From NCBI GenBank assembly GCA_910587775.1, contig CAJUNF010000010.1, positions 1 through 36,138 on the forward strand: a stretch of DNA of 36,138 nt, written 5' to 3'. Below, piece after piece: positions 24,543 through 31,978 of the stretch (within the stretch, counting starts at the first letter, position 1; every line of letters starts with the position of its first letter). Source of the DNA: an uncultured Bacilli bacterium. GTDB taxonomy: Bacteria; Bacillota_I; Bacilli_A; RF39; UBA660. Position numbers and translations under genes: made by a program. The notes beneath the pieces are model-generated. The model saw only the letters and a list, made by a program, of their open reading frames with translations. It was not told the DNA's origin and did not search any database.

Positions 24543-24856
24543 AAGACCGTGGAATGATTAAATGGCAACCTTTTGATTCCCTTACTTCTAGTAAAAATAT
24601 GGTTCAACATATTTTAAGTGAGAAAGAAAAAATCAAGAAACCTGTTTTATCAGAAGAACAATTAAGAGAAATTCAAGAAAGACTTTGGGAAGGGTTTCAT
24701 AATCAAATTCCTCTACATATTACTTATTTTTTTAAAGGTAAGTATCAAATGAAAAAAGATGTAATTGTTTTGAATATTAGTCTTAGAGATAAGAAAATTT
24801 TACTAGAGGATTCTTCTTTATATTTTGATCAAATCATTCAAATTATAAGTAATTAA
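24539..24856 (+). CDS. YolD-like protein
   Basis: 105 residues starting MKDRGMIKWQPFDSL, the signature of the YolD-like family, which is commonly encoded next to UvrX-type polymerases in Bacillota and plasmids; it is thought to work with the polymerase in SOS mutagenesis, perhaps in the role UmuD plays for UmuC. AGGAGG lies nine bases upstream inside the polymerase gene, and the ATGA overlap makes coupled translation likely. Confidence 0.9.
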   Translation: MKDRGMIKWQPFDSLTSSKNMVQHILSEKEKIKKPVLSEEQLREIQERLWEGFHNQIPLHITYFFKGKYQMKKDVIVLNISLRDKKILLEDSSLYFDQIIQIISN

Positions 24857-24874
24857 CAATTTTTATTTTAAACA

Positions 24875-26014
24875 TTATGAAAGTTTTACAACATTTTTCT
24901 TTTGAATGTATTCTTTTAATAAACCATATAAGATAGATGATATTGGTACACTTACAAGCATTCCTAAAATTCCAAAACAGCTACCTCCTATTGTAACAGC
25001 CATCATAGTCCAAATTGCTGGAAGTCCCACTGAATTTCCTACTACTTTAGGATAAATTAAATTACCTTCTATTTGTTGTAAGATTAAAAAGAAAATGATA
25101 AACCAAATTGTCATAGAAAAGCTTGTCACGCTAATTAATAATGCACCAATTATCATAGCAATAAATGCTCCAAAGACTGGAATTAAGGCGGTAAATGCAA
25201 CTAGTACAGAAACAGATAATGCATATGGAAATTTAAAAATACTCATCCCTATAAAACATAAAATTCCTAATATACAAGCTTCTAAACATTGACCACTAAT
25301 GAATTTACTAAATGTTTGATTTGCAATACTTGTAATTTTAAAGAAATATCTTACATATTTTCCTTTAATAAAGGAAGATAGAACAATTCGAAATTGGCTT
25401 GATAATTTTTCCTTTTCTGCTAGTACATAAAACGCGAAAATCAAAGCGATAACAAAGTTTGCTATTCCACTTATTAAAGAGACAACAAATGTAAAAGAGG
25501 TTGTTAAAATACCACTTCCTGCAGTTTTTAATAAACTTTCTATTTGCATTTTTATCATTTCTGGGTTTAAATCTATTTTTTCTAACCAATTTTTAACTGT
25601 TGGATGATTCATAGAAATTTCTTTTAGAGAGTCTTCTACATTCATTATCATTGTTGGAACTTGTTCTATAAATGAAGTTACTGTTTTACCTAAATCTGGA
25701 ATAATTAAAGCTACTACAAAAAATAAGATAAGTAGAACCATAAGGATTGATAAAGATAAAGAAAATCCTCTTTTTAAATTAGCATTTTTAATTTTTATTT
25801 TTTTATTTTTATCTAATCTTTTTTCAATTAAACTCATTGGAACATTTAAAATAAAAGCAATAATTAATCCTAGAAGAAAAGGTGCAAAAATAGATAAAAT
25901 TGTTTTTATTAAAGTAATTACTACAGAAATATTTTCAAGCATAATAAATAAGCAAATTCCAAAAGTAATTAATATTAAGCCTCTTTTTAATTCTATATCA
26001 ATTTTATTTTTCAT
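24875..26014 (-). CDS. AI-2E family transporter (UPF0118)
   Basis: 379 residues with about eight membrane segments and the family's C-terminal pattern: GNLIYPKVVGNSVGLPAIWTMMAVTIGG followed by LGMLVSVPISSILYGLLKEY. The family includes TqsA (autoinducer-2 export) and sodium/proton antiporters, so the substrate is open. Its ribosome site (AAGGAG) is the 3' arm of the terminator hairpin of the preceding gene, an unusual arrangement. Converges on yolD with 18 bases between. Confidence 0.88.
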   Translation of the reverse strand: MKNKIDIELKRGLILITFGICLFIMLENISVVITLIKTILSIFAPFLLGLIIAFILNVPMSLIEKRLDKNKKIKIKNANLKRGFSLSLSILMVLLILFFVVALIIPDLGKTVTSFIEQVPTMIMNVEDSLKEISMNHPTVKNWLEKIDLNPEMIKMQIESLLKTAGSGILTTSFTFVVSLISGIANFVIALIFAFYVLAEKEKLSSQFRIVLSSFIKGKYVRYFFKITSIANQTFSKFISGQCLEACILGILCFIGMSIFKFPYALSVSVLVAFTALIPVFGAFIAMIIGALLISVTSFSMTIWFIIFFLILQQIEGNLIYPKVVGNSVGLPAIWTMMAVTIGGSCFGILGMLVSVPISSILYGLLKEYIQKKNVVKLS

Positions 26015-26039
26015 AAAAAAACTCCTTTTTCGAGGAGTT
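26013..26039 (-). terminator. Intrinsic terminator overlapping the AI-2E gene's ribosome site
   Basis: Minus strand AACTCCT pairs with AGGAGTT across a six-base loop, then TTTTTTT running into the ATG of the next gene. It ends the gene at 26054 and also hides the AAGGAG of the downstream gene. Confidence 0.8.
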
Positions 26040-26053
26040 ATTATAACACATTT

Positions 26054-26842
26054 TTAATCTGTTTCGTTATCTTTAGTTGGAAGTAAAGTTCTTTTGCTTC
26101 CTTTTTGTATTATATTTTGATAATCAATGTCCATAATTTCATCTAGATAAGAAGAATCTATATTCAAATCATATTCTTCATTAAAATCTTTTATAAATTC
26201 TTTTGCTCTATAATAACCATAGATTGGCAAGGTTTTGGAACTATATAGAATTTGAAGTGCTGTTAGCTCTATCATTTTTTTTCTTAATAAAAGATTATAA
26301 TTATGAGCATCCAATACTCTTTTTAAATCTTTTGTATCAATATCGCTTACATGAGCAAGATTAGTGTATAAATCTTTTGGAGAAAGCACTTTATTAGAAC
26401 TAGAACAAAATTCTTCTAATGATCTTAAATCATATGGATTTATTAAACCATTTTCTATTCTAATATAATACGTTCTTTTATTCACATAAGGAAATGTCTT
26501 AGGATCTAGTCGTCTTTCAAGCGTAACATATTCAGCATATTTAGATTCTAAAAATTCATTTTCGTCATGATGTAATCTCATTCTTAATTGATTCATTCCT
26601 AATAATTTTGCTAATTTTAATAGTTCTTCATAATCTTCAGATTCTTTTGATACTGATCCATTAAATAAAGCATTTGGAAGCTTAAATTCATAAAATGATG
26701 TTAATTTTTGCATAAGATTATTCATGAATTCTAAGTTAACTTCTCCATTATATTTTTGATATTCTTTTAAAAGCGAAAGAAATTCTTTATTTTCTTTTAA
26801 TACGTATTCTTTTTTATCAAAAGAATAAAAATTGTTTATCAT
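26054..26842 (-). CDS. Protein of unknown function
   Basis: I do not recognise it. About 262 residues, mainly helical and charged, with no membrane segment or signal. Stretches such as LLGMNQLRMRLHHDENEFLESKYAEYVTLERRLDPKTFPYVNKRTYYIRIENG could be a conserved core. The start is uncertain: ATG at 26842 (MINNFYSFDKK) has only a very close AGGTG; GTG at 26863 sits inside the AAAAGGTGATT site. It reads away from the integrative element's left boundary, just past the displaced tRNA terminator. Confidence 0.65.
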   Translation of the reverse strand: MINNFYSFDKKEYVLKENKEFLSLLKEYQKYNGEVNLEFMNNLMQKLTSFYEFKLPNALFNGSVSKESEDYEELLKLAKLLGMNQLRMRLHHDENEFLESKYAEYVTLERRLDPKTFPYVNKRTYYIRIENGLINPYDLRSLEEFCSSSNKVLSPKDLYTNLAHVSDIDTKDLKRVLDAHNYNLLLRKKMIELTALQILYSSKTLPIYGYYRAKEFIKDFNEEYDLNIDSSYLDEIMDIDYQNIIQKGSKRTLLPTKDNETD

Positions 26843-26875
26843 AGCACCTGTTATATAAATCACCTTTTCATTTTA

Positions 26876-26907
26876 TAAAAACATCGAATGATAAAATTCG
26901 ATGTTTT
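26876..26907 (-). terminator. Original terminator of tRNA-Ala, displaced by the element
   Basis: Minus strand ACATCGAAT pairs with ATTCGATGT across TTTATC and is followed by TTTTT. It sits about 40 bases beyond the left copy of the tRNA 3' end, where the tRNA terminator would be before insertion. Confidence 0.7.
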
Positions 26908-26945
26908 CTATGATTTCTCGAAAATTAACGAGATTATTTCAAAAT

Positions 26946-26963
26946 TTGGTGGAGAATAAGGGA
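26946..26963. repeat. Left attachment repeat (att core, tRNA-Ala 3' end copy)
   Basis: TTGGTGGAGAATAAGGGA is identical to 32047-32064, the 3' end of the tRNA-Ala gene. The match stops after 18 bases on both sides. This is the classic scar of site-specific integration into a tRNA gene and sets the left end of a 5.1-kb element. Confidence 0.93.
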
Positions 26964-26997
26964 ATATTTTGATACATATTCTACACCATTATATTTT

Positions 26998-27021
26998 CAT
27001 CGATATCCCGTTTTTAAGGGA
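26998..27021. repeat. Hairpin near the element's left end
   Basis: TATCCC and GGGATA flank an eight-base spacer. No U-run on either strand. Possibly part of the recombination arm region; function not established. Confidence 0.35.
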
Positions 27022-27068
27022 TAAATTGATTATAACATAAAACTAAAAAAAGGAAATATTTATTTTTT

Positions 27069-27077
27069 GTTACGTAA
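27069..27077. repeat. GTTACGTAA motif, left copy
   Basis: Contains the palindrome TTACGTAA, about 105 bases inside the left att core. Two further copies lie just inside the right end. See the findings for possible roles (integrase arm site or translocase recognition). Confidence 0.5.
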
Positions 27078-27111
27078 AAATATTATGAATTGTAAATACT
27101 AAAAAATAAAA

Positions 27112-27539
27112 ATGAATCACTCTTTTGAGAGTAAAAAAACTAAACAAATAATCAATATAAAAGATTGTAATAAAAGTAATTGTAAGAACTTTGAATACAA
27201 AGAAAAAAATGTTCTGAAATAAAAAATAAATCAACTAAGCTAGCTAAATTAGAAAGAGACCGCTACTCTATATTTACTGATGACTTAAATACTTGTTGTT
27301 ATGCAAATAAAGATTGTTATGGTTCTATTACTAAACATGAACTGTTTTCAGGTCGAAATAGACAACGTTCTATGAAACACGGATTCATAATACCTCTTTG
27401 CGAATATCATCACTCTACTCTTCAAGAAGACAATAATTTCAATCAATATTGGCATGATAGATGCAGAGATTATTGGTTAAATCATTATGGAAACTTAGAT
27501 GAATTTATCAAAACTTTTGGAAAAAGTTATATAAAATAA
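27112..27539 (+). pseudogene. HNH-like phage protein with a -1 frame break
   Basis: Frame one opens at ATG 27112 and ends at TAA 27220-27222; the -1 frame continues to the stop at 27537-27539. Joined, they give about 142 residues with ERDRYSIFTDDL, then a Cys-rich stretch (NTCCYANKDC), SGRNRQRSMKHGFIIPLCEYHH and an acidic/aromatic C-terminus, typical of small phage HNH-type zinc proteins. The switch lies at A-AAA-AAT (27204-27210), a legitimate slippery heptamer, inside a run of seven As. It could be programmed frameshifting, decay, or a sequencing slip. No clear ribosome site precedes 27112. Confidence 0.6.
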
Positions 27540-27576
27540 AAAGTCCTAAGTCCACACGGGATACTTAGGACTTTTT
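27538..27576. terminator. Strong bidirectional terminator
   Basis: AAAAAGTCCTAAGT and ACTTAGGACTTTTT are perfect 14-base arms around an 11-base loop, with a U-run on both strands. It separates the HNH-like gene from the convergent minus-strand remnant. Confidence 0.9.
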
Positions 27577-27597
27577 ATTATATCATACACTCTAAAA

Positions 27598-27800
27598 TTA
27601 ATGTTGATATAATTTTCCATTCCAGTCGAGAAAGAAAATATAAAATATAGTATCTTTAATCATTCCAATAATTCTAGGATTTGATGTTCCACTAGGAGTT
27701 CCAGCAGGATAAACTCTTAAAACAGCGTATTTTTCATTTGTTTCTGTTGGAAAAATTTTTCTAAAATTTTCTGGTACATTCTTTTTTATTTGTTCGTAAA
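27598..27800 (-). pseudogene. 5'-truncated remnant of a small gene
   Basis: An open minus-strand frame encodes a protein-like C-terminus (VPENFRKIFPTETNEKYAVLRV, YPAGTPSGTSNPRIIGM, IFYIFFLDWNGKLYQH). There is no ATG, GTG or TTG between about 27684 and the repressor coding region, and no ribosome site, so the gene appears to have lost its start when the repressor region was joined. I do not recognise the family. An open frame running into the repressor gene (to 27894) is a shadow. Confidence 0.4.
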
Positions 27801-27804
27801 TCGA

Positions 27805-27813
27805 TGATATAAT
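27805..27813 (+). promoter_or_regulatory. Extended -10 promoter of the repressor
   Basis: TGATATAAT, an extended -10, about 22 bases before the repressor start; AAGGAGG follows at the right distance from the ATG. No good -35 was seen, as expected for an extended -10. Confidence 0.65.
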
Positions 27814-27835
27814 AAGTGCAGAAAAGGAGGGAAAT

Positions 27836-28495
27836 ATGAATATTTCTAAATTTGTTGGAGAAAAAATAAAATTTTTTCGAAACAAAAAAAACATAACTCA
27901 ACAGGAAATTGGAGAATATTTAGGTACTACTTCGCAAACCGTATCTAGATATGAAAGTGGAATATTAGAAGCAAACCAAGATGTATTATTTAAATTAGCA
28001 GAATATTTTCAAGTTTCTATTAATGATTTCTTTCCACCTTTAAACTTTGATAATGCTTCACCTTTTGAATTACCAAAAAGAATTGTGAAGATTCCTGTGT
28101 TAGGTGTTATCAAAGCTGGTGTTGCAATTGAAGCACAAGAAAATGTCTTAGAATATATTGATATACTAGAGGATTATACTCATGGCAGAAAAAAGTTTTA
28201 TGGACTAAAAATAAGTGGCGATAGTATGTATCCAAAATATGAAGAAAACGATATAGTTATTTTTGAACAAGTTGAAGATTTCAGTAATGCTGACAAAAAC
28301 GACTGTGCTGTTATGGTTAATGGTTACGACGCAACTTTCAAAAATGTTACTATTAGCGAATCAGGTATTACTTTAGTACCATTTAATTTGAATAATCAAG
28401 ATGGATACCAACCTACTTTTTACACTAAAGATCAGATCGAATCTTTAACAGTAAAAATAATTGGTATTGCAAGAGAAAAAAGAACGAGGTTGTAA
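27836..28495 (+). CDS. LexA/CI-type self-cleaving repressor
   Basis: 219 residues. An N-terminal XRE helix-turn-helix (NITQQEIGEYLGTTSQTVSRYESG) is followed by an S24 peptidase domain: Ala-Gly cleavage site in VIKAGVAI (about 92-93), catalytic Ser in LKISGDSMYPKYEENDIV (near 128), Lys in DATFKNV (near 167). By family knowledge RecA filaments trigger self-cleavage, so the element would be derepressed by DNA damage. AGGAGG lies five bases before the ATG. Ends three bases before the translocase gene. Confidence 0.93.
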   Translation: MNISKFVGEKIKFFRNKKNITQQEIGEYLGTTSQTVSRYESGILEANQDVLFKLAEYFQVSINDFFPPLNFDNASPFELPKRIVKIPVLGVIKAGVAIEAQENVLEYIDILEDYTHGRKKFYGLKISGDSMYPKYEENDIVIFEQVEDFSNADKNDCAVMVNGYDATFKNVTISESGITLVPFNLNNQDGYQPTFYTKDQIESLTVKIIGIAREKRTRL

Positions 28496-28498
28496 AAT

Positions 28499-30025
28499 AT
28501 GAATTATATTGATTTTAAATTATGGCAAATTTTTATAATTTCCTTAATAGGTTCATACCTTTCTTACTCTTTTTATGACACTGTTAAATATGGTTTATAT
28601 TTTGATATAGGAATAATAATCATACTTATAATTCTTAAAATTATAATAAATCAATTTAAATATAAACCGATAAACTTTCAAAAAACAACAAGAATAAATT
28701 TTAAAGAAAATGAAATTGAAACTGAAGAAAATAATAAACAAACAATTATCACTAGTGTGGAAGAATTAAAAAATTATGACCGTGAACAACCAAATACAGA
28801 AACAACAACTCATTTAGCAGAAAATCGTGTTATGCCAAATAAAGTATTAAATGATGAGGAGGAAGAAAATATTAACTTTATAAATGCGGAGTATAAATTA
28901 CCACCATTAAATTTGATAGAAAATTCACCAGATTTTATAGATGGAATTTGTTCTTTAAAAAATTCATTTGATATTTTTTTAGGGAAACAAAGTAATGAAG
29001 AATATCTAATTGCTAATATCACTAAATTTCCTAATCTAATAATTGGTGGAACAGTAATGTCTGGAAAATCTATGTTGGTTCACAATATTATATGCAATTT
29101 ACTTATGACTACAAAGCCGAATGAGTTAAAATTTATGATAATTGATTCTAAAAAAGTAGAACTATCAAATTATAATGGGGTACCTCATTTGTTATGCCCT
29201 GTTGTAACTGATCCAAAAAAAGCCTCTTTATCCCTTCAGAAAATTGTTGCTGAAATGGAAAAAAGACATGACTTACTTTATGAAAAAGGGATAAAAAATA
29301 TTGGTAGTTATAACGATTGGGTTGAAGAACAATATCGTACTAATCCATCATCGCCAATCCCAAAGATGTATTATATCTTAGTAGTAATTGATGAACTTGC
29401 CGATTTAATGCTTGTTGCCAGCAAAGAAGTTGAAGAATCCATAATGCGTATTACGCAAATGGGTCATCAATTTGGTATTCATTTAATAACCACTTTGAGT
29501 AATGCTTCTTCTAAAGAAATGTCATCAACAATAAAATCATACTTTCCTACTAGAATTGCATTCAAAACAACCTCTAAAGTCGATTCAAGATTAATTTTAG
29601 ATGAAATCGGTGCAGAACAACTTAATGAAATTGGATCTTGCTTATATAAAGGCTATGATACTTCTAAAGCAATAAAAATCAAAACATCAATCTTAGACGA
29701 AAAAGATATTAATCGTATCACTAGCTATGTTTGTAAAGAACAACAAGTAAAATACAATGAATCTTTAACAAGTTATTTAAAGGATTCTCATATAGCAAGG
29801 TCATTAAGTGAACCAGAAGAGTATGATGATCCACTTTATAATGAAGTTGTCGAATTTGCAGCAAAAACAGGAAAAATTAATGCCTCTTTATTACAAAGAA
29901 GGTTCCGCCTTGGTTATAATAGAGCTGCTCGAATTGTTGATTTATTAGAAGAAAGAGGAATTATTGGACCACAAAATGGATCAAAGCCTCGTGAAGTATT
30001 GATCAAACTAGAAAATATAAAATGA
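28499..30025 (+). CDS. SpoIIIE/FtsK-like DNA translocase with gamma domain, element-borne
   Basis: 508 residues. Two N-terminal membrane segments (about 10-55) and an acidic linker lead to a RecA-like motor: Walker A GTVMSGKSM (about 183-191), MIIDSKKVELSNYNGVPHLLCPVVTDPKKA, Walker B YYILVVIDELADLM (near 297), and IHLITTLSNASS. The last ~65 residues (LYNEVVEFAAKTGKINASLLQRRFRLGYNRAARIVDLLEERGIIGP...GSKPREVL) are a full gamma winged-helix domain, nearly the wording of chromosomal SpoIIIE. In the family, gamma reads polar 8-base sequences to direct pumping. The Walker A loop differs from the usual GATGSGKS. The membrane part is shorter than in SpoIIIE. Cotranscribed with the repressor. Confidence 0.92.
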   Translation: MNYIDFKLWQIFIISLIGSYLSYSFYDTVKYGLYFDIGIIIILIILKIIINQFKYKPINFQKTTRINFKENEIETEENNKQTIITSVEELKNYDREQPNTETTTHLAENRVMPNKVLNDEEEENINFINAEYKLPPLNLIENSPDFIDGICSLKNSFDIFLGKQSNEEYLIANITKFPNLIIGGTVMSGKSMLVHNIICNLLMTTKPNELKFMIIDSKKVELSNYNGVPHLLCPVVTDPKKASLSLQKIVAEMEKRHDLLYEKGIKNIGSYNDWVEEQYRTNPSSPIPKMYYILVVIDELADLMLVASKEVEESIMRITQMGHQFGIHLITTLSNASSKEMSSTIKSYFPTRIAFKTTSKVDSRLILDEIGAEQLNEIGSCLYKGYDTSKAIKIKTSILDEKDINRITSYVCKEQQVKYNESLTSYLKDSHIARSLSEPEEYDDPLYNEVVEFAAKTGKINASLLQRRFRLGYNRAARIVDLLEERGIIGPQNGSKPREVLIKLENIK

Positions 30026-30041
30026 AAGGAAGTGAATAATA

Positions 30042-30971
30042 TTGAAAAATGAAATAATTATATTTGAAAATCAAGAAGTAAAACTAGAAGTAAATATGCA
30101 AGATGAAACCGTTTGGCTTACTCAAACACAAATGGCAGAATTATTTGGAAAAGATAGAACAGTTATTACTAGACATATAAATAACATATTTAAAGAAGGA
30201 GAACTTGAAGAAAAAAGCAATGTGCAAAAAATGCACATTCCTAATTCTGATAAACCTGTAACTTTATACAATTTAGATATAATTATATCTGTTGGATATC
30301 GAGTGAAATCACAAAATGGTATTATCTTCAGAAGATGGGCCAATCAGATATTAAAAGATTACATGATTAAAGGCTATGCAGTAAATCAGAAAAGATTAAT
30401 CTACTTGGAAAAGACTGTCAAATTACTAGATATTGCTAATCGTGGATATAACAATACTACATGCAATGATAGCAAAGAAATTTTAAAAGTCATTACTGAA
30501 TATACAAAAGCTCTTGATATGTTAGATAATTATGATCATCGTTCTTTCAAAAAAATAAATGGAAGAAAAAGTAATGATGTTATTACATATCAAAATTGTC
30601 TAAATATTATTAAAGATTTACGATTCAATGAAGAAAGTGATTTATTTGCTATAGAAAGAAATAACGGCTTAGAGGCAATTATAGGCAACATATATCAAAC
30701 CTTTGGTGGAAATGATGTTTATCCTACTCTTGAAGAAAAAGCAGCTAATTTTTTATATATGATAGTTAAAAATCATATATTCATTGATGGTAACAAAAGA
30801 ATTGCTGCTACTCTATTTATTTACTTCTTGCAATATTACAATGTACTATATAAAAATGATATTCAAGTAATTGATAATAACACACTTACTGCCCTAACTT
30901 TATTAATTGCAGAAAGCAATCCAAAAGAAAAAGAAATTATAATTGAATTGATTATGAACTTCTTAATTTAA
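30042..30971 (+). CDS. RhuM-domain protein fused to a Fic/Doc domain
   Basis: 309 residues. The N-terminal half is RhuM-like, a winged-helix type DNA-binding region (VWLTQTQMAELFGKDRTVITRHINNIFKEGEL... DIIISVGYRVKSQNGIIFRRWANQILKDYMIKGY). The C-terminal half is a Fic/Doc domain with HIFIDGNKR (about 245-253), i.e. HxFx(D)GNKR, the nucleotide-transfer motif. Fic proteins AMPylate, Doc proteins phosphorylate targets. Start is TTG at 30042, with AAAGGAAGTG upstream. No separate antitoxin gene with an inhibitory S/TxxxE(G/N) helix was seen next to it. Confidence 0.9.
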   Translation: MKNEIIIFENQEVKLEVNMQDETVWLTQTQMAELFGKDRTVITRHINNIFKEGELEEKSNVQKMHIPNSDKPVTLYNLDIIISVGYRVKSQNGIIFRRWANQILKDYMIKGYAVNQKRLIYLEKTVKLLDIANRGYNNTTCNDSKEILKVITEYTKALDMLDNYDHRSFKKINGRKSNDVITYQNCLNIIKDLRFNEESDLFAIERNNGLEAIIGNIYQTFGGNDVYPTLEEKAANFLYMIVKNHIFIDGNKRIAATLFIYFLQYYNVLYKNDIQVIDNNTLTALTLLIAESNPKEKEIIIELIMNFLI

Positions 30972-30997
30972 AAAAGACTCATGCGGATACATGAGTC
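30970..30997 (-). terminator. Terminator of the candidate small RNA
   Basis: Minus strand GACTCATG-TATCCG-CATGAGTC followed by TTTTTT. The plus-strand side has no U-run, so it serves the minus-strand transcript, not the RhuM-Fic gene. Confidence 0.8.
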
Positions 30998-31055
30998 ATG
31001 GAGCATAGAATACTCCTAAGAAAAACACACACATTCAAATAAGGCTTTTCTATGT
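30970..31055 (-). ncRNA. Candidate structured small RNA (or 12-codon leader peptide)
   Basis: A strong minus-strand promoter and a clean intrinsic terminator define a transcript of about 85 nt. Inside: CATAGAA can pair with TTCTATG; GGAGTAT pairs with ATGCTCC (one T-G); and GACTCATG/CATGAGTC with TTTTTT is the terminator. AGGAG six bases before an ATG at 31006 would give MLHDSCIRMSLF, with the ribosome site buried in the hairpin. No family recognised. It points toward the RhuM-Fic gene and stops right at that gene's end. Confidence 0.6.
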
Positions 31056-31060
31056 TTCCA

Positions 31061-31089
31061 ATTATAACAAATACTAAAATGATTGTAAA
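31061..31089 (-). promoter_or_regulatory. Promoter of the candidate small RNA
   Basis: Minus strand TTTACA, 17 bases, TATAAT: only one mismatch to consensus. No minus-strand protein gene follows it, other than the 12-codon frame. Confidence 0.75.
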
Positions 31090-31106
31090 GAATTGGATGG
31101 CTTAAA

Positions 31107-31966
31107 ATGTCTATACATCAAATAAAAAAATATAAAACAATAAAAGATGAAAACGGAAATAAAATACAAGTTACTAAAATTGATAAGGAATGGAACAGAG
31201 AAACAAAAAATGGATCTGCTATTTTTTATTTTTCAGTACGATATACCATAAATAAAAAAACAAAGCACACAGTTGTTTAACTGAATTTATACAATATCTT
31301 TATAAAAAAGTGTTAATTGAACTTAATTATTCGCAGGTTATCGGAAATTTCAAAAATCCAAACATCAATAAAAATCAAGCTAAGAAAATACGATTTCAAA
31401 CGGAAGAACAATTCAACTTATTTATGAGTGTTGTTGATGATCCGTTTTGGTATAAGTTTTTCAATTTTTTTTGGCACGGCCCACGCATGGGCTAATAAAG
31501 AGCTCTTAAAATAAAAAGTGTTTCATTAGATAATGATTATATAAATTTTGATGAAACATTTACTAAAAATCAAAATGGTGGTGAAACAAAAGGATCTATA
31601 AAAAATGGTAAAATAAGAAAAATTTATTTAGCTAAACAAAGCCGATCTTACATAAAAGAACTAATGAATTTCTATAAAGAAATGGATGGCTATAATCAAT
31701 TAGAAGATAAATTAAAATACTACTATGATAAATTACAAAACAAATATCCAAACGCAGAAATAAATACATTAACTCATCACGAATTTGGAAGACATTCTCA
31801 CGCTTCATATTTATTGAATGAAGGATTAAAAAAAGGATTATTTATTGAAGAAATTTATGCTATCATTGCACAAAGACTAGGAGATAGTATCGAGGTTGTC
31901 AAAAGAACATATGCACATCTTTATGAAGTTGAAAGTAATGATAAAGCAAAAAATATATTAAATTAA
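31107..31966 (+). pseudogene. Broken tyrosine-family integrase
   Basis: The N-terminal arm-binding piece (MSIHQIKKYKTIKDENGNKIQ...AIFYFSVRYT) ends at TAA 31278-31280. The catalytic part resumes in a second frame (LTEFIQYLYKKVL..., IGNFKNPN). Two in-frame TAA codons at 31494-31499 follow the box I arginine (GPRMG then RALKIKS). Box II reads HHEFGRHSHASYLL, with one extra Gly compared with the usual HxFRHxHAS. The last piece has the catalytic tyrosine region RTYAHLYEVES. About 285 codons remain against ~400 usual, so most of the core-binding domain is also missing. It lies next to the tRNA att site, as expected. Confidence 0.9.
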
Positions 31967-31978
31967 AAAGGAGGAAAT

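Noticed and set aside
25365..25589. 74-residue minus-strand frame inside the AI-2E-family gene
   Set aside because: Alternative frame of the permease gene without ribosome site and with no protein-like pattern.
27001..27200. Possible CRISPR leader or repeat array in the AT-rich stretch at the element's left end
   Set aside because: No regularly spaced repeats; only a hairpin and one GTTACGTAA motif are present. Nearby DUF2779 is Cas4-like, but no cas gene is seen.
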